Shown here one piece after another: positions 42,835 to 50,545 of a stretch of DNA of 64,000 nucleotides; position 1 is the stretch's first letter; the number at the start of each line of letters is the position of its first letter. Position numbers and translations under genes: made by a program. The notes under the pieces were generated by a model that did no database searches, was not told where the DNA came from, and saw only the letters and a program-made list of their open reading frames with translations. The stretch is from VRUE01 sp963728045 (GTDB taxonomy: Bacteria > Actinomycetota > Thermoleophilia > Solirubrobacterales > 70-9), in NCBI GenBank assembly GCA_963728045.1, contig CAVSIE010000005.1:1-64000 (forward strand), given 5' to 3'.

Positions 42835-44160
42835 ATGTTTACCAGCCTGCGCCTAAAAAACTTCAAGGCATACCGCGATTCAAAAGAAGTACCTTTGCGA
42901 CCTCTGACGTTTATTGTCGGAGCAAATAACTCGGGTAAGTCTTCGCTTCTCCATGCCATTCTCTTGCTCGCTCAAACTCTCGACGACAGCACTTCTCGGC
43001 AGGCCCTTGTTACCTCAGGAACGTATGTCGACCTTGGTGGCTACTTTGACATCCTCTGGGGAGGACAACGGAGCAAGCCTAGATCATTCTCTATTGATCT
43101 GACACTGGATCGCCAGGGTGCAGATCGACGCTACTCATTCGCAGGGTCCCGTCTAGCTGGCAAAGATGTACCGCATACTCTTGAAACGACATTTACTTTT
43201 GATTCAAAAAAGAGCGCAATTGTAGTGGCCAAGTCTGCGGTACGAGGAGACAATACAACCTTTACGTCGGTGCGACGTGCAGGTGCTGGCTATACAAGTC
43301 CGGATGCCCCCAAAGCAGCGATGCGGAAGCTCTCTATTGCTTTTCGGCACTTCCTACCAATGCTAGAGCCATCGGCACGATTCAACTACCGGAAAAAGGG
43401 TGGCGAAGAGCTCATTGAATACTTTATGGCGGCTGACGATGCTTGGTTTACCTGGGTTAATGAGTTCGCGCGGGTTGCACACGTCGCACCACTGCGGCAA
43501 CCAGTTCCACGATTTGGCATCTTGGGTAAGTCCCTAACGTCAGAGCTTGGCCCTGGGGGCGAGAACCTTTTGCGAGTACTACGTGCTAGTGACGACATAT
43601 CACAACGCGGCGAACAATTGGCTTCTGAGGTAAGTCACTGGATAGCGGACAACTTCAAGATGCTGAAAAGTCTCGAGTTGGTCAACGTAGACGCCGAGGG
43701 GACCATACTCGCCCTTCTTGGAGACGAGCGAGGCGGATTCCCTCATATCAACCTGGCAAATATGGGAGAGGGCCTATCTCAACTCCTCCCAATTGTGACG
43801 CGAGTTCTCACCACACCTCAGTATGGCTCACTTTTGATCGAGCAACCGGAGTTGCATCTTCATCCCGCCGCACAGGCAGACCTAGCTGACCTATTCATCT
43901 CGGGCACTGAAAATGGAAGTAGGCAATGCATAGTAGAGACTCATAGCGAGCATCTTTTGCTAAGGCTTAGGCGACGAATTGCTGAGGGGGTAGTTGATCC
44001 AAGCAATGTAGCCGTTCTATACGTGGAACGAGATGGTTCACGCTCTCATGTGAGAGCGCTAGACCTCGACAAAACTGGCCAGTTTGATGACTGGCCAAAA
44101 GGATTCTTTGATGAGCGGTATCGCGAAGCTCTGGCTATCGCAGAAGCCCGTGATTCTTAA
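42835..44160 (+). CDS. AAA ATPase, DUF3696 / AAA15-type (putative defence ATPase)
   Basis: 441 aa. SMC/RecF-like ABC ATPase fold: N-terminal LKNFKAYRDS, Walker A GANNSGKSS (residues 29-37), an ABC signature-like NMGEGLSQLLP (309-319), Walker B LLIEQPELHLHP (333-344) and the following ETHSEHLLLRLRRR (368-381). The C-terminal FDDWPKGFFDE is characteristic of DUF3696. Proteins of this class act with a small effector in anti-phage and toxin-antitoxin-like systems. Codon usage and GC (around half) differ sharply from the flanking genes. It is followed after 18 nt by a PIN-like nuclease gene. Confidence 0.88.
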   Translation: MFTSLRLKNFKAYRDSKEVPLRPLTFIVGANNSGKSSLLHAILLLAQTLDDSTSRQALVTSGTYVDLGGYFDILWGGQRSKPRSFSIDLTLDRQGADRRYSFAGSRLAGKDVPHTLETTFTFDSKKSAIVVAKSAVRGDNTTFTSVRRAGAGYTSPDAPKAAMRKLSIAFRHFLPMLEPSARFNYRKKGGEELIEYFMAADDAWFTWVNEFARVAHVAPLRQPVPRFGILGKSLTSELGPGGENLLRVLRASDDISQRGEQLASEVSHWIADNFKMLKSLELVNVDAEGTILALLGDERGGFPHINLANMGEGLSQLLPIVTRVLTTPQYGSLLIEQPELHLHPAAQADLADLFISGTENGSRQCIVETHSEHLLLRLRRRIAEGVVDPSNVAVLYVERDGSRSHVRALDLDKTGQFDDWPKGFFDERYREALAIAEARDS

Positions 44161-44178
44161 CTAGCTGTAGTACTAGAG

Positions 44179-44667
44179 ATGCGCCATCTAGTGATTGACA
44201 TTCAAGTGCTCATGATCGCGTCCGGGCTCTCAGATCCCCCTGACGACGGAACAAAGATGGAGCTCTTGAAGACACTCCACAAATTAGATGCTGCTTGCCT
44301 AGTGTGGGACAAGAGCGGAATGATTCAGTCTCAATACGAGAGAAAGCTTGGCGAGACATCATTCGCTAGGCAATGGCTTGAGGAGTTGATTCTTGCCAAC
44401 AAGATCGTCTCTGTTGAAAGATGTAAGTTGACGAAGAAGCAGAGTGCTGCAATTCGAAAAACCGGCCTTGTGGGTGAGGACCTTAACTACTACGTTCGAA
44501 CGGCGGCTAACAGTCCTGATCAAAAGCTTGTTTCACACGACAAACATTACAAGTCGTCAACATGTAAGGCCCTGAAGAAGAACCTCGGTGTCGTGATTTG
44601 CTCAGCACAACAAGGTAAAGAGCATTGCTGTGAGTCAGACGATAGTCCTAAGGCTGAGGCAGCTTAG
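44179..44667 (+). CDS. PIN-like nuclease, partner of the DUF3696 ATPase
   Basis: 162 aa. The N-terminus LVIDIQVLMIASG matches the first PIN strand with aspartate D7; further acidic candidates are E54, E100/D101 in GEDLNYYVRTAA, and D121 in KLVSHDKHY. This order (D, E, D, D) is the PIN/NYN metal site, although the usual D-T-N is D-I-Q here. It is low GC like the ATPase and on the same strand with an 18-nt gap. Family knowledge plus context suggest an RNA- or DNA-cleaving effector gated by the ATPase; this is inference. The C-terminal tail (H-C-C, then acidic) has no parallel I know. Confidence 0.65.
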   Translation: MRHLVIDIQVLMIASGLSDPPDDGTKMELLKTLHKLDAACLVWDKSGMIQSQYERKLGETSFARQWLEELILANKIVSVERCKLTKKQSAAIRKTGLVGEDLNYYVRTAANSPDQKLVSHDKHYKSSTCKALKKNLGVVICSAQQGKEHCCESDDSPKAEAA

Positions 44668-44728
44668 CCACACGCGCAGCCAAGGTAGAGGCGATTCCCG
44701 GAAGGTCGGCGTGTTTATCCCATTTTGA

Positions 44729-45079
44729 TCAACCAACTACGTCCATCCGGACGATCAGGTCGCCATCCCACCAGTAGCGATGGTGGACGCGGGAGTCGGT
44801 GAGTAGCTCGCCGGTCTGCGCGTCGTGGGCGACCTGGTGGACGTCGACAGTGACGCTGCCATCTGACTCCTCAGTGAAATGCTCCGGCTCGACCTGGCTC
44901 GAGATCGCCGCGAACTGGCGCTCCCAGTACGCACGAACGGCTGCATGACCTTGCACCCGGCCGCCCTCCCAGGCATTTGGCCAGTCCACGTCGGGATGCA
45001 TTAGCTCGATCGCCGCGTCGAGGTCACGCGCATTGAAGGCGACGTAAGCGGCCCTCAGGATCTGCTCGGCCTCGGGCAC
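44729..45079 (-). CDS. SnoaL-like / ketosteroid-isomerase-like (NTF2 fold) protein
   Basis: 116 aa, GTG start. NTF2-fold signatures are ILRAAYVAFNARDLDAAIEL, MHPDVDWPNAWEGG, HAAVRAYWERQ, and a C-terminal beta strand HHRYWWDGDLIVRMDV. Small stand-alone proteins of this type are isomerases, cyclases or of unknown role. GC content has returned to the genomic level, so this marks the end of the island. Confidence 0.82.
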   Translation of the reverse strand: MPEAEQILRAAYVAFNARDLDAAIELMHPDVDWPNAWEGGRVQGHAAVRAYWERQFAAISSQVEPEHFTEESDGSVTVDVHQVAHDAQTGELLTDSRVHHRYWWDGDLIVRMDVVG

Positions 45080-45102
45080 GCGCCCAGACTACGCTCCGCA
45101 CC

Positions 45103-45570
45103 ATGAACACCGCGGAAACCTCAAACGACCAGCGGGAACCGGAGGGTTGGGCGATCCGAAGCGCCTCGGAAGCCGACATCGCCGCGGTCTTGACGCTATG
45201 GCGACAGGCTGGTGGCCCGGCCACGGCCACCGACGATGAGCAAGCGCTGAGGGCGCTCCTGGAGCATGATCGGGGTGCGCTGCTCGTCGCAGAGGCAAGC
45301 GATTCAGTGGTCGGCTCGCTGATCGCCGGCTGGGACGGCTGGCGGGGCAGCTTCTACCGGCTCGTGGTGGACTCGAACCGGCGACGCCAGGGCATCGCCA
45401 CCGCGCTGGTTCGGGCGGGCGAGGAGAGACTGCGCGACCTGGGCGCCCGCAGGCTGACGGCGATCGTCCGCAGCGACGAGGACGACGCGATCTCGCTCTG
45501 GTCAGCCGTCGGCTACACGCGGCAAACCGAGAGGGCCCGCTTCATTCGCATGCTGGAGGAGCCGTGCTGA
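45103..45570 (+). CDS. GNAT N-acetyltransferase
   Basis: 155 aa. Acetyl-CoA-binding motif A reads RLVVDSNRRRQGIATALVRA, with the conserved R-R-x-G-I-A; the C-terminal W-S-A-V-G-Y-x-R motif B follows. Acceptor substrate unknown. The stop overlaps the start of the next gene by a few bases, so the two are probably co-translated. Confidence 0.87.
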   Translation: MNTAETSNDQREPEGWAIRSASEADIAAVLTLWRQAGGPATATDDEQALRALLEHDRGALLVAEASDSVVGSLIAGWDGWRGSFYRLVVDSNRRRQGIATALVRAGEERLRDLGARRLTAIVRSDEDDAISLWSAVGYTRQTERARFIRMLEEPC

Positions 45571-46490
45571 TCTGGGCCGCCGAACGGCCGGAGCGCGATG
45601 CCCTGGTAGTACCGGAGGGGGTCGAGCTGGCCTCGGTGCCGCGTCAGCCCGGCGAGCATCCCGACCTGGCGAAGGTCGAGGTGCTGGTCCCGCCCTACCG
45701 CAGCCGCAGGGTGCTGGAGGCGCTGTCCGACATGTCCGGGCTGCGCCTGATCCAGGCGCTCGAGTCGGGGGTCGAGTGGCTCCTCCCCCACGCTCCCGAT
45801 GGGGTCACGGTCTGCAACTCGCGCGGCGCCCACGATGCAGCTGTAGCCGAGTGGGTCGCCGGAGTCGTGCTGGCGATGCAGCGGAAGCTGCCGGAGCACC
45901 TCGACGCGCAGCGGCAGGGCCTCTGGCGCAACATCGTCGCCCGGGGCGAGTGGCAGCCGCCTTTCGCCGGCGACCTCGAGGGCGCCACCATCCTGATCGT
46001 CGGCCATGGGTCGATCGGCGCCGCGGTGGAGCGACGCCTGGAGCCCTTCGGGGTCGACTTCCTCCGGGTCGCCCGCAGCGAGAGACAGGGAGTGCAGCCG
46101 GCGTCGGCGCTGCCCAGCCTGATCCCGGATGCCGACGTGGTCGTCGTGCTGGCGCCGCTCGCCCCGGACACCGAGGGCCTGGTCAGCGCAGACCTGATCG
46201 GCGCGATGAAGCCAGGCGCGCTGCTGGTCAACGCCGGGCGCGGCAGGCTCGTCGACCAGGAGGCGCTGGCCGATGCCCTCTACGACGGCCGCATCCGGGC
46301 GGCGCTCGACGTGACCGATCCCGAGCCCCTGCTCGCGGGCCACCGCCTCTGGTCAGCGCCCAACCTGCTGCTGACGCCGCACATGGCCGGCGACACCCCG
46401 CGCCGCTACCGCCGCTCCTGGGAGATGGTCGGCGAACAGGTCGAGCGCCTGCTCGACGGACGGCCGCTGGAGAATGTGGTGCGGTCATGA
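45564..46490 (+). CDS. D-isomer-specific 2-hydroxyacid dehydrogenase
   Basis: 308 aa, GTG start. NAD-binding domain inserted between two halves of the substrate domain: ILIVGHGSIGAAVE (GxGxxG-like), LAPLAPDTEGLV, ALLVNAGRGRLVDQEAL (catalytic arginine region), ALDVTDPEP (glutamate), and TPHMAGDTP with the catalytic histidine. Reduces a 2-oxoacid; the exact acid is unknown. It overlaps the OsmC gene by ATGA. Confidence 0.9.
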   Translation: MLIWAAERPERDALVVPEGVELASVPRQPGEHPDLAKVEVLVPPYRSRRVLEALSDMSGLRLIQALESGVEWLLPHAPDGVTVCNSRGAHDAAVAEWVAGVVLAMQRKLPEHLDAQRQGLWRNIVARGEWQPPFAGDLEGATILIVGHGSIGAAVERRLEPFGVDFLRVARSERQGVQPASALPSLIPDADVVVVLAPLAPDTEGLVSADLIGAMKPGALLVNAGRGRLVDQEALADALYDGRIRAALDVTDPEPLLAGHRLWSAPNLLLTPHMAGDTPRRYRRSWEMVGEQVERLLDGRPLENVVRS

Positions 46491-46903
46491 AGACGAGCCT
46501 CCACCGCGCCAAGGTCAGCTGGGACGCCGACCCGGACGACGTCCGCGCCCACACGATCGAGCTCGCCGACCAGCAAATCGCCGCCTCCAGCGCCCCCGAG
46601 TTCGGCGGGGACGGCAGCAAGGCCGACCCCGAGGAGCTGTTCGTCGCCTCGCTCTCGACCTGCCACATGCTCTGGTTCCTCGCCCTGGCCCGGGGCGAGG
46701 GCACGCGGGTGACCTCATATGAGGACGAGGCCGAGGGCACGCTGGACGGCGAGCGGTTCTCCCGCGTCGTACTGCGCCCCCGCGTCGCCTTCGAGGGCGA
46801 GGTCGGCGAGGCCCAGCTCGAGTCCCTGCACTACCGCGCGCACGAGCGCTGCTTCATCTCCAACACCGTCAATTGCCCGGTCGAGGTCGAGCCTCGGCTC
46901 TAG
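46487..46903 (+). CDS. OsmC/Ohr-family hydroperoxide reductase
   Basis: 138 aa, ATG overlapping the preceding stop. The two reactive cysteines are in ASLSTCHMLWFLALA and in AHERCFISNTVNCPV, with the E-E-L-F-V-A-S-L-S-x-C pattern typical of OsmC. It reduces organic hydroperoxides through a Cys-Cys cycle. Third gene of a GNAT / dehydrogenase / OsmC run. Confidence 0.9.
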   Translation: MKTSLHRAKVSWDADPDDVRAHTIELADQQIAASSAPEFGGDGSKADPEELFVASLSTCHMLWFLALARGEGTRVTSYEDEAEGTLDGERFSRVVLRPRVAFEGEVGEAQLESLHYRAHERCFISNTVNCPVEVEPRL

Positions 46904-46935
46904 GCCGCACCGCCCGAGCCTCGCCGATCGCGCTC

Positions 46936-47247
46936 CTACCTGATGCGCTCGGTCAGAGACCGAAACCGGCCACTGGCCTGCTGGCGGCCACGCCGGCGCG
47001 CCTCGAGCAGGACCAAGGCGCCGGTGGCGACGCCGCCGACGCCGACCGCGACCACCGGCCGCACCCAGTTGCGCGGGTCGCGCAGGGAGTGCAGCTCGCT
47101 CTCGGAGAGCTCTTCCGCCCAGTCGGAGAGCTCCTCGGCGGCTGCCGCGGTGACGGCGGTGAGCGTGTCCTCCACTCGCCCGGAGAGCCGCTCCGGCGGC
47201 TCGATCGGGCGCAGCGCGTCGGCGAGAAGCCGCTCTACCTCACTCAT
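46936..47247 (-). CDS. Small single-pass membrane protein coupled to an ECF sigma factor
   Basis: 103 aa. The acidic N-terminal half (MSEVERLLADALRPIEPPER, D-W-A-E-E-L-S-E-S-E-L-H-S-L) is followed by one membrane segment (about residues 68-88, WVRPVVAVGVGGVATGALVL) and a basic tail. Its ATG lies inside the sigma gene's last codons (8-nt overlap), the usual place for an anti-sigma factor. No zinc-binding H-x3-C-x2-C motif is present, so the anti-sigma role is inferred from context only. Confidence 0.7.
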   Translation of the reverse strand: MSEVERLLADALRPIEPPERLSGRVEDTLTAVTAAAAEELSDWAEELSESELHSLRDPRNWVRPVVAVGVGGVATGALVLLEARRRGRQQASGRFRSLTERIR

Positions 47248-47803
47248 CGCCCATCTCCTCCTGTAGCTGCTTGATCGCCCGGTGGATAAGCACCTTGGTA
47301 GCGCCGTCGGTGCGGCCCAGAGCACGAGCGATCTCGCGATTGTCCATGCCCAGGGCGAAGCGCATGATCAGCGCCTCGCGCCGGTCGTCCGGAAGTTTGT
47401 CGAGGTGCTCGATCACTTGCCGCAGCTCCTCGCGGCCCTCGGCAATCGCCTCGGTGCTGTGGCGGGCGGCGATCGGCTCGGTGCTGTCGAGCGGGGTCTG
47501 CGGCCGGCGCGAGCGGTCCCGGTAGTAGTTGGAGGCGAGGTTGTGCGCGATCCGGATCAGCCAGGGACGCAGAGGGCGGCCGTCCGACTCGCGACGGGCG
47601 CGGTCGAAATGGCGGTATGCCTGAAGAAAAGCCTGCTCGGTCAGGTCCTCGGCGTCGTGCTGGTTGCCGACCCGGTAGTAGGCGTAGGAGTAGATGTCGC
47701 GCAGGTGGGTGCGGTAGAGGTCCTCGAAGGCGCGGTCGAGCTCCGCCTTCGCCTCCGGGTCGAGGCTCGCCGGCTCGACGTTCTCCTTCTCGTCCTCGCT
47801 CAC
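47240..47803 (-). CDS. ECF-type RNA polymerase sigma factor
   Basis: 187 aa, GTG start. Sigma region 2 shows DIYSYAYYRVGNQHDAEDLT and the helix AFLQAYRHFDRAR, PWLIRIAHNLASNYYRDRSR; region 4 shows LPDDRREALIMRFALGMDNR, EIARALGRTDGATKVLIHRA. It directs transcription of a stress regulon when released by its partner. Followed by the small membrane protein gene in an 8-nt overlap. Confidence 0.93.
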   Translation of the reverse strand: MSEDEKENVEPASLDPEAKAELDRAFEDLYRTHLRDIYSYAYYRVGNQHDAEDLTEQAFLQAYRHFDRARRESDGRPLRPWLIRIAHNLASNYYRDRSRRPQTPLDSTEPIAARHSTEAIAEGREELRQVIEHLDKLPDDRREALIMRFALGMDNREIARALGRTDGATKVLIHRAIKQLQEEMGDE

Positions 47804-47842
47804 GGGCCAAGACTAGTTCAACGATTGTGGGATCCAGTCGCA

Positions 47843-49507
47843 TCATGCTGCCCTCCTCGACTGCTCCGCCCGGCGCAGGCACGCGACCCAGGCGTCGGCG
47901 TCGATCTCGCCGCGGATCAGCGCCGCGAGCCCTTCCAGGGCCTCGGCCTTGCCACCGCCGGCGGCGACGGCAGCGGCCAGGAGGGGAGCAGCGTCGAGGC
48001 CCTCCGAGGCCTGTCCGATCATGCCCGGGATCTCGTCCGCGGGGGTCCCGCTGCCGAGCAGCTCGCCGGCCCGGCGGTTGCGCCCGGCCGGCGCCATTAC
48101 CGTCGCCGTCAGGTCCCCGACCCCGGCCAGGCCGGAGAACGTCTCGAGCTCGGCGCCGCGGCGGATCGCGTGCTCGATGCACTCGCGCCAAACCTCGGCG
48201 GCGGCGATCCCGGCAGCGTTGAGCCCGTGCGGCTCAGCCGCAGCGGCGGCAAGCGCAGCGGCGTTCTTTGCCGCCCCCGCCATCTCGACCCCGACCACAT
48301 CGCGCGAGCGCTCGCAGACAAGCCCGGCGCGGTCGAAGACCTCGCCGAGCTGGTCGCGCAGGTCGGGGTCGGCGGAGCCGAGGACGAGCGCGGCCGAGCC
48401 CGAGACCGCCTCGCGCGCATGGGCGGGGCCGCCGAGGCAGGCGATCGCCCGCGCCCGCACCCTCTCCCCCACGTACTCGGCCGGCAGCTGTCCCAGCGGC
48501 GAGACCATCCCCTTGGTCAGCAAGAGCAGCGAGGCCCGGGCGCCGACCCGGTCGGCGATCGCACCCACGGCCTGCGGCAGCGAGGCGGAAGGGATCGCCA
48601 GGCAGACGAGGTCCAGTCCCGCCAGCTCGATCTCCGAGGCCTGCTGCACCCGCACCGTGTCCGGCAGCGGCACGCCCTCTAGGTAGCGGCGGTTCTCGCC
48701 GTCGGCGTCGATCTCGGCCGCGTGCTCGGCGGTGCGGGCGCCGAGCTGGACCTCGAGCCCGCCCCGGGCCAGCAGGACCGCGACCGCCGTGCCCCAGCTG
48801 CCGGCGCCGATCACGGCGGCGCGCCGCATCGGCGGCAGCCCCCCCATCGCCTCCCACTGCAGCTCGACGCTGGGCCAGATCCGCGCGGTCACCGTTTCCG
48901 CCAGCCCCGGCGAGGGGCGGGTGGCGCGCGGGAAGGTAATCGCCTTGCCGAGGCGCACCTGCACCTTGCGCGGGCGGATGCGCCAGCCCCGGCGCACGTG
49001 CTCGGTCCCGAGCACGGCCGCGGGGACCACTGGGGCGCCGGTTTCGAGCGCCAGCCGACCGACGCCGCGCTTCGGCTCGGCCAGCGACCCGCGGCGGATC
49101 CGCGTCCCCTCGGGGAAGATGCAGACGGCGCCGCCCCTTTCGACCACTGCTCGCGCAGTCTCGACCGAGTCCTCGTCCGACTCGCCGCGGCGGATCGGGA
49201 AGGCCCCCAGTCGCGAGAGCAGCCAGGCCTGCCAGCGGCGCTCGAACAGCTCGACCTTGGCGACGTAGTTCATCGGCCGCCGCCAGGGCAGGGCGCCGCC
49301 GATCGCGAAGGGGTCGAGGAAGCTGCGGTGGTTGGAGGCGACGATCAGGCCACCGGCGAGACGGGCGTGCTCCCGCCCGGCCCGGGCGTAGCGGAAGTAG
49401 ACGAGGAAGAACGGGGTCATGAAGACCCGCGCCAGCAGGTACATGAAGCGGTTGACTCCGTGACGGCGCGTGTACTCGTGATATCGCTGAAGTCGCTCTG
49501 CATCCAT
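47843..49507 (-). CDS. PlsC-GpsA fusion: 1-acylglycerol-3-phosphate acyltransferase joined to glycerol-3-phosphate dehydrogenase
   Basis: 554 aa, one uninterrupted frame. Residues about 1-215 are PlsC-like: SNHRSFLDP (H-x4-D catalytic pair), the arginine-rich FPIRRGESD, and IFPEGTR (substrate site). Residues about 228-554 are GpsA-like: AAVIGAGSWGTAVA (NAD(P) loop), CLAIPSASLP, LLTKGM, VEMAGAAKNAAALAAA with the catalytic lysine, GVGDLTATV and GRNRRAGELLGSG. GpsA makes sn-glycerol-3-phosphate and PlsC acylates lyso-phosphatidate, so the fusion joins two steps of phospholipid synthesis that are normally separated by the PlsB/PlsY step. The linker SVELQWEAMGGLPPM has a methionine that could be an internal start. 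Confidence 0.92.
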   Translation of the reverse strand: MDAERLQRYHEYTRRHGVNRFMYLLARVFMTPFFLVYFRYARAGREHARLAGGLIVASNHRSFLDPFAIGGALPWRRPMNYVAKVELFERRWQAWLLSRLGAFPIRRGESDEDSVETARAVVERGGAVCIFPEGTRIRRGSLAEPKRGVGRLALETGAPVVPAAVLGTEHVRRGWRIRPRKVQVRLGKAITFPRATRPSPGLAETVTARIWPSVELQWEAMGGLPPMRRAAVIGAGSWGTAVAVLLARGGLEVQLGARTAEHAAEIDADGENRRYLEGVPLPDTVRVQQASEIELAGLDLVCLAIPSASLPQAVGAIADRVGARASLLLLTKGMVSPLGQLPAEYVGERVRARAIACLGGPAHAREAVSGSAALVLGSADPDLRDQLGEVFDRAGLVCERSRDVVGVEMAGAAKNAAALAAAAAEPHGLNAAGIAAAEVWRECIEHAIRRGAELETFSGLAGVGDLTATVMAPAGRNRRAGELLGSGTPADEIPGMIGQASEGLDAAPLLAAAVAAGGGKAEALEGLAALIRGEIDADAWVACLRRAEQSRRAA

Positions 49508-49537
49508 GCAGAGCGCTACACGGGTGTGGCCGCTCCG

Positions 49538-50545
49538 TTACCAGGAACGCACGATCAGATCCTCGAGATCCTCGCGCGTGGGCGGTTCGGGAGAGAAGGC
49601 GAGCTCCGGGCGGAGGAGCATCGAGTCGAGGGCCTCGTCCAGCTTCGAGCGGTCGGCGCCGACTTCGCCCAGGCCGGACGGGGCGCCGCCCAGCTCCAGG
49701 ATGCGGGGCTCGATCTCGTCGGGTGTGGTGTCGAGAGCTGCGCACAGGGGCTCGAGGCCGTCAGGAGCGCGAGTGACCATGAAGGCCATCGTGCGCGGCA
49801 GGATCGCGGCGTTGGTCTCGGCGTGCGGACTGCCGCAGACCCGCACCAGGGTTTGGCAGACCACGTGGTGGACGGCGAACATGCCCGAGTCGATCGCGTA
49901 GCCGCAGAGGATCGAGCCGAGCGCCAGCCCGGCGCTGTCGCGCTCGGCCGGCTCCTGGTCGAGCGAGGTCGCGATCAGCTCCGCCCCGCGCAGGGCGGTC
50001 ATCTGGGAGATGGGGCTGGCAAAGGGCGTGTAGAGCGAGTCAGCGCCGTGGGCGAGGGCGTTCATCGAGCTCGCCCGCAGCTCCCGCTCGGGCTGGCTGG
50101 TCATCACGGCCGGGTCGGCGATCACCAGCGCCGGGCGCACGAGTGAGTCGACGCGATCCTCCGCGCCGACGGGCAACCGGTGGATCCCGGTCATCTCGGC
50201 GCCGGACATGGTCGTCGGGATCGCCGCCACACGGGCGCCACCGACCGCGGCGATCGCCTTCGCCGAGTCGATCGTGCGGCCGCCGCCGAGCGCGACCAGG
50301 TTCGGCGAGCGCACCGAGTCGAGCAGCGCCGCCGCGGCCTCCGGCACCGCGCCCGGGCCGAGCTCGTGCACCCGCGCCGCCGCGCCGGCCAGCGCGGGAG
50401 CCCCGGCCAGGGCTCGCGAGGTGGAAAGCAGCTCGAACGGCTCGAAGCCGTTCTCGGCCAGCAGTCGCGGAGCCTGCTCGACGCCGTTGTCGCGGAAGAC
50501 GACTGTCCGCCCGGCATCGCGCCAGACGAAGTCGCCGCCGTTCAC
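49538..50545 (-). CDS. Iron-containing alcohol dehydrogenase family, maleylacetate-reductase-like
   Basis: 335 aa, GTG start overlapping the upstream dioxygenase stop. Fe-ADH fold: VALGGGRTIDSAKAIA (NAD-binding), AIPTTMSGAEMT, metal-site segments SSMNALAHGADSLY and VHHVVCQTLVRVCGSPHAET with the expected histidines. Family members include maleylacetate reductase (LinF/TcpD) and dehydroquinate-synthase-like enzymes. The coupled dioxygenase gene supports a role in aromatic ring degradation. Confidence 0.82.
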   Translation of the reverse strand: MNGGDFVWRDAGRTVVFRDNGVEQAPRLLAENGFEPFELLSTSRALAGAPALAGAAARVHELGPGAVPEAAAALLDSVRSPNLVALGGGRTIDSAKAIAAVGGARVAAIPTTMSGAEMTGIHRLPVGAEDRVDSLVRPALVIADPAVMTSQPERELRASSMNALAHGADSLYTPFASPISQMTALRGAELIATSLDQEPAERDSAGLALGSILCGYAIDSGMFAVHHVVCQTLVRVCGSPHAETNAAILPRTMAFMVTRAPDGLEPLCAALDTTPDEIEPRILELGGAPSGLGEVGADRSKLDEALDSMLLRPELAFSPEPPTREDLEDLIVRSW

